Below, in pieces: positions 51,867-61,811 of a DNA stretch of 64,000 nucleotides. Position 1 is the first letter of the stretch, and each line of letters starts with the position of its first letter. A program made the position numbers and the translations under genes. Source of the DNA: Thalassospira lucentensis (GTDB lineage: Bacteria; Pseudomonadota; Alphaproteobacteria; Rhodospirillales; Thalassospiraceae); the NCBI RefSeq assembly GCF_001613805.1, contig NZ_LPVY01000021.1, positions 124,001 through 188,000 of the forward strand, written 5' to 3'. Below the pieces are notes generated by a model. It saw only the letters and a program-made list of their open reading frames with translations, did not search any database and was not told the origin of the DNA.

Positions 51867-54800
51867 TTATTCGGCCGGATGTTCGTGGGCCGCCTTGACG
51901 TCACCTCGTTTCGAACGGTTCTTGGCAAAGGCACCAACAATCAGCACGAAGAACAGCGGCACGAAGAAGATCGCAAGGATCGTTGCCGCAATCATGCCGC
52001 CCATAACCCCGGTACCCACCGCAACACGCGCCCCCGCACCGGCACCGGTACTGATCGCAAGCGGCAGAACACCAAGCGTAAAGGCCATCGAAGTCATGAT
52101 GATCGGACGCAGACGCTGACGCGCGGCCTCGATCGTGGCTTCAAGCAGCCCCATCCCCTGATCATAAAGTTCGCGTGCGAACTCGACGATCAGAATGGCG
52201 TTCTTGGCCGAAAGCCCGATGGTGGTCAGGATCGCGACCTGGAAGTAAACGTCATCGGGAAGCCCGCGCAGCAAAGCTGCAATCACGGCACCCAAAACGC
52301 CCAGTGGCACGACCATCATCACCGAAACCGGAATGGCCCAGCTTTCATACAGCGCCGCAAGGCACAGGAAGACCACGATCATCGACAGGGCATAAAGGGC
52401 CGGGCCCTGTTCGCCTGCCTCGCGTTCTTCATAGGAAAGCCCCTGCCATTCAAGGCCGATGCCGCCCGGAAGCTTGGCAACGATTTCTTCCATTGCCTTC
52501 ATCGCATCACCCGATGCAACGCCCGGTGCCGCCTGCCCCTGGATATTGACAGACGAAAGACCGTTAAAGCGTTCCAGACGTGGTGACCCATATGTCCATT
52601 GCGTGGTCGAGAAGGCGGAAATCGGTACCATCTCGTCATGGCTGTTGCGGACATACCAGTGATCAAGGTCTTCGGGCATCATGCGGTATTTCGCATCTGC
52701 CTGCATATAGACGCGCTTCACACGGCCTTTTTCGATGAAGTCGTTGACATAGCTCGACCCCCAGGCGGTTGCAAGCGTGCGGTTGATATCGGCAATATCA
52801 ACACCCAGCGCGCTTGCCTTTTCCTGATCAATATTGATGTCGAACTGCGGCATGTCATTCAGGCCGTTCGGGCGAACACCCACAAGGCGCGGGTCCTGTG
52901 CCGCCATGCCAAGCAACTGGTTGCGTGCCGCCATCAGGGCATCATGCCCCGAGCCGCCACGATCAACCAACTGCATGTCAAAACCGTTCGCCGTACCGAG
53001 CTCGATAATCGCCGGCGGGGCAAATGCAAAGACCATGGCCTCGCGGATCTGGGCAAAGGCACCATAGGCCCGCCCGATCACCGCCGCAACCGACTGGCCC
53101 GGTTCGTTACGTTCCGACCAGTCTTTCAGGTTGACGAAGGCAATACCCGCATTCTGGCCACTACCGGCAAACGAGAAGCCAGCCACGGTAAAGATACCGT
53201 TCACCACTTCCTTCTCGTCTTCCATGAAGTGCTTCTCAAGCTTCTTGAGAACCTCGACCGTCCGCTCCTGCGAGGCACCGGCTGGCAGCTGAACCATCGA
53301 GAACATGATCCCCTGATCCTCGTCCGGCAGGAACGAGCCCGGCAGACGCACAAACAGGAAGGCCAGACAGCCGACAAGAATGCCATACACGAACAGATAG
53401 CGCCATTTGCGGTTCACAACATGGCCGACACTGCCCTGATAGAAGTTGTTGGTCTTGTCGAACCCGCGGTTGAACCAGCCAAAGAAACCTTTCTTGGCAT
53501 GCGGATCACCCTTGGACGGTTTAAGCATGGTCGCACAAAGTGCCGGTGTCAGGACAATCGCCACAATCACCGAAAGCACCATCGCCGAAACGATCGTGAT
53601 CGAGAACTGGCGATAAATCGCCCCGGTCGACCCGGCAAAGAAGGCCATCGGCACGAACACCGCCGACAGAACCAGCGCAATACCAACAAGTGCGCCGGTA
53701 ATCTGGCTCATGGATTTGCGCGTCGCTTCACGCGGCGGCAAACCGTCTTCATGCATCACACGTTCAACGTTTTCGACCACCACGATGGCGTCATCAACCA
53801 GAAGGCCGATGGCCAGCACCATGCCAAACATGGTCAGCGTGTTGATAGAATAACCGAACGCCGCCAGCACCCCGAAGGTACCCAGCAAAACCACCGGCAC
53901 CGCAATCGTCGGGATCAGGGTCGCGCGCCAGTTTTGCAGGAACACGAACATCACCACGAAAACAAGCACGATGGCTTCAAAAAGGGTGTGAACCACTTCC
54001 TCGATCGAAACCTTGACGAATGGGGTCGTGTCATAGGGATAAACCACTTCCATCCCCTGCGGGAAGAAGGGCTTGAGTTCCTCGACGCGCGCCTTGACCG
54101 CCTCGGCGGTATCAAGCGCATTGGCCCCGGTCGCAAGGTTGATACCGATACCGGTTGCGGCCTGCGCATTATAACGCGCAATCACGTCATAGCTTTCGCC
54201 GCCGATCTCGATACGGGCGATATCGCCCAGACGGATTTGCGATCCGTCCGTGTTCACGCGCAGCAGAATATTGGCAAACTCGTCAACCGTCTGCAGCTTG
54301 CTTTGGGCGGTAATCGTCGCATTGATCTGCTGCCCCGGCACCGAAGGCGCACCACCGATCTGACCGGCGGTGACTTCGGTATTCTGGGCTTCAATCGCGG
54401 CACTGACATCGGAAACCGTCAGGTTATAGGAAATCAGCTTGTTCGGGTCGAGCCAGATACGCATCGCGTGCTGGGCACCGAACACCTGAACCGAACCGAC
54501 ACCATTCACACGCGCAATCGGGTCTTCGATGGTCGAAACCACGAAATCCGAAAGGTCTTCGGCATTCATCGAACCATCAGCCGACACAAAGCCCAGAACC
54601 ATCAGGAACGAACCGCTCGATTTCGAAACCGTGATGCCCTGCTGCTGAACTTCGCTTGGCAGGCGCGACATGGCGGCCTGCAACTTGTTCTGCACCTGGA
54701 CCTGCGCGATATCGGGATCAGCTTCGGGTTCGAAGGTCAGCGTGATGGATGCACTACCCGTCGCACTACTGTTCGACGACATGTAGCGCAGGTAATCCAG

Positions 54801-55013
54801 CCCGTTCATTTCCTGCTCGATGACCTGCGTCACCGTGTTTTCCACGGTTTCCGCCGAAGCCCCCGGATAGGTCGCCTCGATCTGCACCGATGGCGGTGCA
54901 ATCGACGGATATTGTTCGATCGGCAGCTGCAGAATGGACAGCCCCCCCGCCAGCATGATCACCAGGGCCACAACCCAGGCGAAGACGGGGCGATCAATAA
55001 AAAACTTTGCCAT
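51867..55013 (-). CDS. RND multidrug efflux permease, AcrB/MexB (HAE-1) type
   Basis: A 1048-residue inner-membrane pump of full AcrB length with 12 helices and two large periplasmic loops. It begins [42 protein letters not shown], as HAE-1 pumps do. The proton-relay region includes [18 protein letters not shown] (Asp pair in helix 4). Near the end are [21 protein letters not shown] and [21 protein letters not shown]. It exports drugs, dyes or detergents together with the adaptor encoded just upstream and an outer-membrane channel not in this window. Gap to the adaptor gene is 24 bases. Confidence 0.95.
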   Translation of the reverse strand: MAKFFIDRPVFAWVVALVIMLAGGLSILQLPIEQYPSIAPPSVQIEATYPGASAETVENTVTQVIEQEMNGLDYLRYMSSNSSATGSASITLTFEPEADPDIAQVQVQNKLQAAMSRLPSEVQQQGITVSKSSGSFLMVLGFVSADGSMNAEDLSDFVVSTIEDPIARVNGVGSVQVFGAQHAMRIWLDPNKLISYNLTVSDVSAAIEAQNTEVTAGQIGGAPSVPGQQINATITAQSKLQTVDEFANILLRVNTDGSQIRLGDIARIEIGGESYDVIARYNAQAATGIGINLATGANALDTAEAVKARVEELKPFFPQGMEVVYPYDTTPFVKVSIEEVVHTLFEAIVLVFVVMFVFLQNWRATLIPTIAVPVVLLGTFGVLAAFGYSINTLTMFGMVLAIGLLVDDAIVVVENVERVMHEDGLPPREATRKSMSQITGALVGIALVLSAVFVPMAFFAGSTGAIYRQFSITIVSAMVLSVIVAIVLTPALCATMLKPSKGDPHAKKGFFGWFNRGFDKTNNFYQGSVGHVVNRKWRYLFVYGILVGCLAFLFVRLPGSFLPDEDQGIMFSMVQLPAGASQERTVEVLKKLEKHFMEDEKEVVNGIFTVAGFSFAGSGQNAGIAFVNLKDWSERNEPGQSVAAVIGRAYGAFAQIREAMVFAFAPPAIIELGTANGFDMQLVDRGGSGHDALMAARNQLLGMAAQDPRLVGVRPNGLNDMPQFDINIDQEKASALGVDIADINRTLATAWGSSYVNDFIEKGRVKRVYMQADAKYRMMPEDLDHWYVRNSHDEMVPISAFSTTQWTYGSPRLERFNGLSSVNIQGQAAPGVASGDAMKAMEEIVAKLPGGIGLEWQGLSYEEREAGEQGPALYALSMIVVFLCLAALYESWAIPVSVMMVVPLGVLGAVIAALLRGLPDDVYFQVAILTTIGLSAKNAILIVEFARELYDQGMGLLEATIEAARQRLRPIIMTSMAFTLGVLPLAISTGAGAGARVAVGTGVMGGMIAATILAIFFVPLFFVLIVGAFAKNRSKRGDVKAAHEHPAE

Positions 55014-55037
55014 TAGAAATCGTCCTTAATCTTCAGC

Positions 55038-56216
55038 TTACTGGGCTGAACCTTGGGCGGCATTCGCGGTCTCGACAGGCTGTCCCGTCACCGGTGCACC
55101 CGGTGCAATACGCTGAATGCCATCGACGATCAGCTGTTCGCCGTCCTCGACACCATCCGTCACCAGCCAGTTCTCGCCTTGCGACTGTTCGATCTGGATA
55201 TCCTTGGAAACAACCTTGCCATCCCCGATGGTATAGACATAGGCCGAGCCATCCGGGCGGCGCATAACCGCCTTCTGGGGGATAAGGAAGGCCCCTTCAA
55301 GCTTGCCCTGACGCACCTGTCCGCGCACGAACATACCCGGCAGCAGCACACCATCCGGGTTCGGGAATACCGCGCGCAGGCGGATCGTCCCGGTGGTTTC
55401 GTTCACCGTTACGTCGGAAAACTGCAACGTCCCGGTATGCGGATATTCAACACCGGTCGCATCAATGATCAGGGAAACCTCGATCTTGCCGTCTTCAACA
55501 CCCTGGATGCGGCCGTTCTGGATCGCCTGCTTGATCTTCATCAACCGGCCACCGGCCTGCGTCACATCGACATAGATCGGATCAAGCTGCGTGATCGTGG
55601 TCAGCGCATCCGTCTGGTTGGTCGTCACAAGCGCACCTTCGGTCACATCCGATGCACTGATCTGGCCCGAAATCGGGGCGGTTACGGTGGTGTATTCGAC
55701 ATTGATACGTGCCTGGTCGACCTGTGCACGTGCGGCGGCAACTGCTGCTTTCGCCTGCGCTTCTGCGGCAATCGCGTCGTCAAAGGTCTGCTCGGAAACC
55801 GCCTGGGTTTTCACAAGGCTTTCGTAACGCTTGCGGGTTTTGGTCGTCTGATCAAGGGTCGCACGCTGCCGGGCAAGTTCCGCCTGTGCCGCATCAAGTT
55901 CCGCCATATAGACGGCCTGATCAATCATATAAAGCTGCTGACCGGCTTCAACAAACGCGCCTTCGGTAAAGTTGCGTTCCTTGATGATACCATCGACCTG
56001 CGGGCGCACGGCAGCCTTGCGGAAGGCAACGGTACGACCCGGCATTTCCTCGATCAGACCGACGGTCTGCGCTTCAAGCGTCACGGTACCAACCGGCGTT
56101 GCCTGTGGCTGCTGCTGTGCGCTGGCATCCGACTGTTGCGCTTCTTTCTGCTCGTCACAGGCCGCAACCATCAATGCAAGCACAGCAACGCCTGCAAGTT
56201 TCAAACAAGATCGCAT
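55038..56216 (-). CDS. RND efflux periplasmic adaptor lipoprotein (AcrA/MexA type)
   Basis: A 392-residue membrane-fusion protein. The signal peptide ends in the lipobox MVAAC (Cys near residue 20). The lipoyl/barrel-sandwich halves (VRPQVDGIIKERNFTEGAFVEAGQQLYMID and VTAPISGQISASDVTEGALV) flank an alpha-helical hairpin (AELARQRATLDQTTKTRKRYESLV and later AAAAR helices). ATG at 56216 was chosen for the signal peptide. It forms an operon with the pump gene and is divergent from the TetR gene at 56383 across a palindromic operator. Confidence 0.94.
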   Translation of the reverse strand: MRSCLKLAGVAVLALMVAACDEQKEAQQSDASAQQQPQATPVGTVTLEAQTVGLIEEMPGRTVAFRKAAVRPQVDGIIKERNFTEGAFVEAGQQLYMIDQAVYMAELDAAQAELARQRATLDQTTKTRKRYESLVKTQAVSEQTFDDAIAAEAQAKAAVAAARAQVDQARINVEYTTVTAPISGQISASDVTEGALVTTNQTDALTTITQLDPIYVDVTQAGGRLMKIKQAIQNGRIQGVEDGKIEVSLIIDATGVEYPHTGTLQFSDVTVNETTGTIRLRAVFPNPDGVLLPGMFVRGQVRQGKLEGAFLIPQKAVMRRPDGSAYVYTIGDGKVVSKDIQIEQSQGENWLVTDGVEDGEQLIVDGIQRIAPGAPVTGQPVETANAAQGSAQ

Positions 56217-56304
56217 CGACAAAATGATTTTCCTTCTCACAGTCCTGTAAGCAGCGCTGCCCTGTCGGGGGAATATCAGGCAGCTTTGCCATTGAATTAT
56301 TAAA

Positions 56305-56321
56305 TACTGTACGGTACAGTA
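56305..56321. promoter_or_regulatory. Operator between the efflux operon and its TetR gene
   Basis: TACTGTACGGTACAGTA is a perfect palindrome with eight-base arms around a central G. It lies 89 bases before the adaptor start and 62 before the TetR start, the expected place for an AcrR-like repressor to control both. Confidence 0.75.
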
Positions 56322-56382
56322 CACATTGTGCGCTGCACGATCAAGAGCCAAAAACAACGTCGATAGCAAAGATCGAAAAACC

Positions 56383-57054
56383 ATGAGCGAAACGTCAGAA
56401 ACCCAAGGAAAACAATCCAGTCGCGGCTTCGCACGGCGACGCGCGATGATGGATGCTGCATGGCAGCTTCTGTTGGAAAAAGGTTTCTCTGGCGTTACGC
56501 TAAATGACGTAATTTCTCGATCCGGTGGCTCACGTACAACTCTTTACGAGGCATTTGGCGGAAAGGATGGGCTGCTGACAGCCGTCATGACAGAACGGTG
56601 CATGGAATTTTCCGCGGAATTGCATATTTCGCTGGAATCCAATCTCCCTCCTCGTGACGCTTTGACGGACTTCGCCTTTAAACTATCGACCAAGATACTA
56701 ACCGAGGAAGCCGTTCGCTTCACGCAGATTCTGTTCTCCGAAGGACAGCATTTCATACCAATGGTTGAGAAGTTCCTTGAAGTCGGCCCCGAAAGCACCC
56801 GAAAACGCCTTGCAAACTACCTGAAACGCCAGAACGACCTTGGTAATCTTGTCATCGACGATCCCGATCATTACGCCGAAATCTTCGATGCGATGATTGT
56901 TGGCGACTGGCAGAATCAGGTCATGAAAATGATCTCTCCACCCAAACTCAGCGAGGAAGAGATCACAATAAGGGTCAAACGCGCCGTCGATGTCTTCCTG
57001 TGTGGCGTGACCGTCGAAAGCAAGCGCGACAAAATCGGCTGCGCCATCGACTGA
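56383..57054 (+). CDS. TetR-family repressor of the efflux operon
   Basis: A 223-residue AcrR/TtgR-like regulator. The HTH is at about 15-62 (ARRRAMMDAAWQLLLEKGFSGVTLNDVISRSGGSRTTLYEAFGGKDGLL); the C-terminal domain binds inducers. ATG at 56383 is chosen for its fit. Its base composition is less GC-rich than the neighbours and codon use is slightly different, as noted for regulators in this window. It is divergent from the adaptor gene and shares the palindrome at 56305-56321. Confidence 0.9.
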   Translation: MSETSETQGKQSSRGFARRRAMMDAAWQLLLEKGFSGVTLNDVISRSGGSRTTLYEAFGGKDGLLTAVMTERCMEFSAELHISLESNLPPRDALTDFAFKLSTKILTEEAVRFTQILFSEGQHFIPMVEKFLEVGPESTRKRLANYLKRQNDLGNLVIDDPDHYAEIFDAMIVGDWQNQVMKMISPPKLSEEEITIRVKRAVDVFLCGVTVESKRDKIGCAID

Positions 57055-57226
57055 TCCCGGCGGATATGCAAATCGCAGATCACCCGGCCAAGCTGATGTG
57101 ATACACTTCACACTTGGGCCATTCAGGGCAACCTGAAGGCAGCCTGCAACAATCCCTGCCCCATCTTCACCAAATTTGCGCTAAACAATGGAACGGTTCA
57201 AACCATTACCCTTGGGGGCCCCGATC

Positions 57227-58387
57227 ATGCCTGCACGCCGTATTGTCATCGGCATTGGTGTTTCACTGATTTCCCTTTGCGCAACCAGCGCAACCGCCTT
57301 TGCACTTGAAACGCAAAAGGCCCGCGAAATCATGGATGCGATCCTGATGCAAAACGGCATTTCCGCCACCGAAATGTCGGCGGAAAACAGCAACGGTGCC
57401 GTCATCTTCACCTATGACGACGTCCGCCTTGATCTCAGCGGTTATAGCTCGGCGCGTGAACTGGTCCTTGATGATGTCCGGGTCACGATGAACGACACCG
57501 ATATCGCCAATCAGGTCGATATCGGCGTAACACTTCCCGAACGCGGCAAAATGCTGGCCGAAGCCACCAGTGACCAGCGCGAACTGACCATGCGCAAGGC
57601 ACTTGGCAGCCTGCGCTGGGACCATGTTAACGGTGTGCCGGTCAACTTCACCGGTTCGGCGGATTTCCTGATCGGTGATGAACCGGTGACGCGCAAACAT
57701 TGGCTGATGAATGGCCTTGTCATTCGCTGGATGCCCGAAGAAGCTCGCATTTCCTGGCAGGCCGCCGAATGGACCGGCCCGAACCGGGAAAAACGTGGCT
57801 CGGTCAAATCCACAAGCTTCCTGCTTTATCCCGGCGAAAACGATGAAACCCATCTTGATTACGCCCATGACGGCCTTTGGCTGCCAAGCCTTCTGCAACC
57901 GCGCACCGTGCGCATCAAAAGCAGCAGCACCGGTCTGCCCTGGTCCGAAGCCCGGCCGATCCTGCAAAAGGGCTTTAACGACATGATGACCGGCCTTGCT
58001 CCGCGCGCTGCCCGCCGCCAGATCGCCAATGATCTGTGGCAAAAGGCCGCCGATAATGGTGCCCCGGTCAAGATTGACGAAATCTATGTCGAAGGCCGCG
58101 GCCTCGAGGCACTCGGCAAGGGCGAGTTCATCGCCCAAAAGGCCGCGCGTTACGGCTTTTCCGGTCAGCTTGACGTTGATCTGATCGGGCGCGAACGCCT
58201 TCAGGACCTGATCGGCACCCCGCAAAGCCCGACTTTGCTGGGCGCGCTGGTACCCTTTGCCGTCGATGGCCTTGCTGCCGGTGAACCGGGCACACAGGGC
58301 ACAACGAATTACGACGTGGAACTGCTGCGTGATGGCCGGATTGTCGTCAACGGCATCACCGTATTCAGCGGCACAAGTGGCAGCTGA
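57227..58387 (+). CDS. Exported protein of unknown function
   Basis: A 386-residue protein with an N-terminal signal peptide (RRIVIGIGVSLISLCATSATAFA, cleavage near residue 27). The rest is soluble and beta-rich (ELVLDDVRVTMNDTDIANQVDIGVTLPE, then VNFTGSADFLIGDE and later KIDEIYVEGRGLEALGKGEF). It resembles large periplasmic or outer-membrane-associated proteins with repeated beta strands such as DUF945/DUF2125-like families, but I cannot assign it. ATG at 57227 is preferred for the signal peptide with GGGGGCC upstream. A VOC gene follows after 25 bases. Confidence 0.65.
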   Translation: MPARRIVIGIGVSLISLCATSATAFALETQKAREIMDAILMQNGISATEMSAENSNGAVIFTYDDVRLDLSGYSSARELVLDDVRVTMNDTDIANQVDIGVTLPERGKMLAEATSDQRELTMRKALGSLRWDHVNGVPVNFTGSADFLIGDEPVTRKHWLMNGLVIRWMPEEARISWQAAEWTGPNREKRGSVKSTSFLLYPGENDETHLDYAHDGLWLPSLLQPRTVRIKSSSTGLPWSEARPILQKGFNDMMTGLAPRAARRQIANDLWQKAADNGAPVKIDEIYVEGRGLEALGKGEFIAQKAARYGFSGQLDVDLIGRERLQDLIGTPQSPTLLGALVPFAVDGLAAGEPGTQGTTNYDVELLRDGRIVVNGITVFSGTSGS

Positions 58388-58412
58388 CAGTTTGGGGCGA
58401 ACGGAAACCCAG

Positions 58413-58781
58413 ATGCCAATCACCTGCAACCGGGTCGTTATTTACACAAAAAAAATCGATGAAATGATCCGCTTCTATGGCGATCTTTTTGTCTATCGCG
58501 CGATCCGTCACGAGGGCGACCGCATTGTCGAACTGCGCCCGGCAACAGATGGGCTGATCCTGATGCTCCATCCTGCGGGCAAGGGACAGAAAGAAGGCCA
58601 GTCCCTCATCAAACTGGTCTTTGACGTCAAGAATGTCGACGCCTTCCGCAAACAACTGGTTGCCCACGGCGTTGATGTCGGACCGATCCATCAGGCGGAT
58701 GGCTATCAGTTCGCCAATATGAAAGACCCGTCCGGAAATTCGGTTTCGATTTCCAGCCGGGCCTTTGCAGTCGGTTCCTGA
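58413..58781 (+). CDS. VOC family protein
   Basis: A 122-residue single-domain VOC protein: CNRVVIYTKKIDEMIRFYGDLFVYRA then LIKLVFDVKNVDAFRKQLVAHGVDVG and FANMKDPSGNSVSISSRA. The fold is clear; substrate unknown. ATG at 58413 follows GGAAA. It may be co-transcribed with the exported protein gene upstream. Confidence 0.85.
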   Translation: MPITCNRVVIYTKKIDEMIRFYGDLFVYRAIRHEGDRIVELRPATDGLILMLHPAGKGQKEGQSLIKLVFDVKNVDAFRKQLVAHGVDVGPIHQADGYQFANMKDPSGNSVSISSRAFAVGS

Positions 58782-58787
58782 CCGGGC

Positions 58788-59543
58788 TTAGATACCCTGC
58801 CCGCCGGAAACCTCGATCCGCTGGGCATTGACCCACCGATTGTTTTCTGACAGCAGGCTGGCGATCATTGGCCCGATATCATCAGGCACGCCCACCCGGC
58901 CAAGTGCCGTCATTTCGGCAAATACCTTGTTCAGATCCGGGGTATCGCGCACCGCACCGCCAAGGAAGTCGGTTTCAATCGCGCCCGGGGCGACCGTATT
59001 GACCGCAATGCCGCGTGCCCCAAATTCCTTGGCCATATAAAGGCTCAGCACCTCGACCGCGCCCTTGACCGCCGAATAGGCGGAAAATCCGGGGAATGCC
59101 CCCTTGGTCAGCCCCGAAGACAGGTTCACGATCCGCCCGCCATCGGCAATCAGCGGCAACAAAGCCTGCGTTAGGAAGAAAACCCCTTTGAAATGCACAT
59201 CAACCAGCTTGTCGAACTGTGCCTCGGTGGTTTCGGCAATCGATGCCATGTCGCCATGACCGGCATTATTGACAAGATGGTCAAACGTTTCCCGGCCCCA
59301 GACGTCGCGCAATCCGGTGCGCAGATTTTCGGCAAAACCGGCAAAGCTGGAAATGTCAGCAACATCAAGCTTCAGGGCCAATGCCTTCCGGCCCATTGCC
59401 TTAATCTCCGAAACCACTGCATCGGCATCATCAGAACGGCTGTGATAGGTCACGATTACATCCCCGCCGTGGCGGGCAATGGCAAGGGCGGTATTGCGGC
59501 CAAGGCCGCGGCTGGAACCGGTTACAATTGAAATCTTGGTCAT
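58788..59543 (-). CDS. Short-chain dehydrogenase/reductase
   Basis: A 251-residue classical SDR. The cofactor motif is TGSSRGLGR (8-16), NNAGHGD is near residue 92, the Ser and Tyr-Lys dyad are in NLSSGLTKGAFPGFSAYSAVKGAVEV, and NTVAPGAIETDFLGG follows. It likely acts with NADP on an unknown alcohol or ketone. ATG at 59543 has AAGGAG. Divergent from an AraC gene at 59702, which probably controls it. Confidence 0.92.
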   Translation of the reverse strand: MTKISIVTGSSRGLGRNTALAIARHGGDVIVTYHSRSDDADAVVSEIKAMGRKALALKLDVADISSFAGFAENLRTGLRDVWGRETFDHLVNNAGHGDMASIAETTEAQFDKLVDVHFKGVFFLTQALLPLIADGGRIVNLSSGLTKGAFPGFSAYSAVKGAVEVLSLYMAKEFGARGIAVNTVAPGAIETDFLGGAVRDTPDLNKVFAEMTALGRVGVPDDIGPMIASLLSENNRWVNAQRIEVSGGQGI

Positions 59544-59647
59544 CGGACAACTCCTTGGTTTGGTGATGTTGGTTCACGCTGTTTGGTGTTGTCCGTTATA
59601 CTGCTGCCCCCTCCCGCCCGTCGTTGCCGGAACCTCGGTATACTTAG

Positions 59648-59693
59648 CCTAATCCTCCAAACCATATTTACGACGATATCAATCGGGATTAGG
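59648..59693. promoter_or_regulatory. Inverted repeat in the SDR/AraC intergenic region
   Basis: CCTAATCC at 59648-59655 and GGATTAGG at 59686-59693 are exact reverse complements 30 bases apart, three helical turns. Two half-sites on one DNA face suit an AraC dimer or a looping operator. Confidence 0.5.
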
Positions 59694-59701
59694 ATCACGG
59701 C

Positions 59702-60604
59702 ATGACAAACGCGCTTCTCACCTCGGTCCGGTCATGGCTTGATACCCGCGCCATCGACAGCGGACTGGCCCAGACACCCATTCCCGGCCTGACGACCATC
59801 CGGTCCGTCACGCCAAGCGGGCTGGATTATGCCATCTCCCGCCCGCTGGTTTGCCTGATCCTTCAGGGCAGCAAACAGGTTGCCCTTGGCAATCGGACCT
59901 TCACCCTGCGCCCGGGTGATACCCTTCTGATCACGGCGGATGTCCCGACCGTAAGCCAGATCACCGATGCCAGTTCCGATGCGCCCTATATGTCGCTGGT
60001 GCTTGATCTTGATCCATCGGTCATTGCCGACCTGTCATTGCAGATGGGCACCCCGCCGCAAAGCGATGATGCCGCCGTCATTGTCGCCCCCACCGATGCC
60101 GAGGTCGCCGATACCGCCCTTCGCCTGATGCGTCTGCTTGATCGTCCCGATGCCGTTCCGATGCTCCATCAATCCCTGATCCGCGAATTGCATTACTGGC
60201 TTCTGACCAGCCCGCATGGCACTGCCATCCGCCAACTTGGCTGGCCCGACAGCCATACCCAGCGCGTGGCACGCGCGGTCGCCATCCTGCGCGAAGAATT
60301 CAGCAAACCTCTGCCGGTGGACCGTCTTGCCGCAACTGCGGGCATGAGCCCGTCCTCGTTTTACCAGCATTTCAAAACCGTAACCTCGCTGTCCCCGCGG
60401 CAGTTTCAAAAACAGCTCCGCCTGATCGAGGCTCGCCGCCTGATCATGGCCGAAGGCATGACCGCAAGCAGTGCCGCCTATGATGTCGGCTATGAAAGCG
60501 TGTCGCAGTTCACACGCGAATATCGCCGCATGTTTGGCATGCCGCCGGCCACCGACCGCGATATGGCGCGAGAACAATCGCCTGCATCCCGGGCCGCCGA
60601 ATAA
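59702..60604 (+). CDS. AraC-family transcriptional regulator
   Basis: A 300-residue regulator with an AraC_N (cupin-like) domain: ISRPLVCLILQGSKQVALGNRTFTLRPGDTLLITADVPTVSQI. The C-terminal double HTH begins near residue 195 (RAVAILREEFSKPLPVDRLAATAGMSPSSFYQHFKTVTSLSPRQFQKQLRLIEARRLIMAEG) and ends SQFTREYRRMFGMPPATD. It likely activates the divergent SDR gene. ATG at 59702 overlaps one arm region of the palindrome (GGATCACGGC upstream as weak Shine-Dalgarno). Confidence 0.9.
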   Translation: MTNALLTSVRSWLDTRAIDSGLAQTPIPGLTTIRSVTPSGLDYAISRPLVCLILQGSKQVALGNRTFTLRPGDTLLITADVPTVSQITDASSDAPYMSLVLDLDPSVIADLSLQMGTPPQSDDAAVIVAPTDAEVADTALRLMRLLDRPDAVPMLHQSLIRELHYWLLTSPHGTAIRQLGWPDSHTQRVARAVAILREEFSKPLPVDRLAATAGMSPSSFYQHFKTVTSLSPRQFQKQLRLIEARRLIMAEGMTASSAAYDVGYESVSQFTREYRRMFGMPPATDRDMAREQSPASRAAE

Positions 60605-60741
60605 CAACATCACCTTTCCCTGATAATTCTACAGTGCTGCGCGTGACATCCTGTTGACGGGCCGTGACGAACTTCGCATGATCCGTTGGCAGGGTCGGTC
60701 TGCCACATACCGGCCTGATAAATCAGGGAGCTTCGTAAAAA

Positions 60742-61728
60742 ATGAAAATCTTCAAATCCGGTCCGCTTTCCGGTCTTCTGATTGCTGGCGCGATGCTGGG
60801 GGCCATCGGCACCGCATCTGCCGAACCGATCAGGGTCGGCATTGCCAATTTCGGTGAACATCCGCAGCTGAACGCCGCCATCGCCGGTTTCAAGGAAGGC
60901 ATGGCAAGCGGCGGCTTTGCCGAGGGAACCGATGTTGTCTATTCCGAAAGCCACACCAATTTTGATGCGTCTCTGGTGCCCCAGATGATCGCCAAATTGC
61001 AGGCCGAAAATCCCAAACTGATCTTTACCGTTACCACCCCGGTTTCCCAGATCGCCAAAAAAGCCTTGGCCGGATCGGGCATTCCGATCGTGTTTTCCGC
61101 CGTGACCGACCCGGTCGCCGCCAAGCTGGTCCCGTCTTGGGAAGCCGGTGATGAAGGCATGACCGGTGCATCGGACTTGCAGGATATCGACGCGGTTCTG
61201 GAATTCACCAAACTGCTGTTGCCGAATGCCAAACGTCTTGCCCTGCCCTATAACCCGGGCGAAGCCAATGACGTCGCCCTGCTTGAAAAGGTCCAGGAAC
61301 TGGCCCCGGCGCACTTCCTTGAAGTCGTTCCGGTCGGCATTGATAACGTCAATGATATCCAGCAGCGCATCACGTCGGTCGCTGGCAAGGCCGATGTCAT
61401 CTATACCCCGGCATCAAACCTGATCCAGCCGGCGATTGCCGCGGTTTCGGCGGCTGCGCGCCAGATCGGCGTTCCGATTGTCAATTCCGATAGCTCGGCC
61501 GTTGCCAATGGCACCGTGCCTGCCAGCTTCTCGGTCGATTATGCGCAGGTCGGTTTAAGTGCCGGCATCATTGCGGCGGAAATCCTCAATGGCAAGGACG
61601 CGGCATCCATCGCACCGTCCAAACCATCCTATGTCAATCACGAGCCACTGATTTCGAAAAAAGCCGCCGATGCCTTTGGCATCACCATTCCCGAGGCACT
61701 CGCCAATTGCGGCTGCGTCGTCGAATAA
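60742..61728 (+). CDS. ABC transporter substrate-binding protein, TrpX-like
   Basis: A 328-residue periplasmic protein of the ABC_sub_bind (TrpX) family. A signal peptide ends near ASAEP (residue 27). The body has VGIANFGEHPQLNAAIAGFKEGMASGGFAEGTDVVYSESHTNFDASLVPQMIAKLQAENPKLIFTVTTPVSQIAKKAL and LVKPNDVIYTPASN-like binding segments. Family members bind aromatic amino acids or related ligands. First gene of a three-gene uptake operon with the ATPase and permease genes downstream. Confidence 0.85.
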   Translation: MKIFKSGPLSGLLIAGAMLGAIGTASAEPIRVGIANFGEHPQLNAAIAGFKEGMASGGFAEGTDVVYSESHTNFDASLVPQMIAKLQAENPKLIFTVTTPVSQIAKKALAGSGIPIVFSAVTDPVAAKLVPSWEAGDEGMTGASDLQDIDAVLEFTKLLLPNAKRLALPYNPGEANDVALLEKVQELAPAHFLEVVPVGIDNVNDIQQRITSVAGKADVIYTPASNLIQPAIAAVSAAARQIGVPIVNSDSSAVANGTVPASFSVDYAQVGLSAGIIAAEILNGKDAASIAPSKPSYVNHEPLISKKAADAFGITIPEALANCGCVVE

Positions 61729-61811
61729 TCTGATCCGGCCTCACATGACATTTGGCGCCCCGCATTCCGGTATCACCGGGGGGCGCCAATGTTGCTTTAC
61801 GGAGGATACGG

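Noticed and set aside
51660..51867. Possible small RNA between argE and RND terminators
   Set aside because: Stable hairpins are present but no promoter elements are visible, so an RNA gene cannot be supported.
52599..55016. 805-residue open frame on the plus strand opposite the RND pump gene
   Set aside because: It is antisense to a full-length AcrB-type gene and is a by-product of GC-rich third positions; its protein is His/Arg-rich with no family features.
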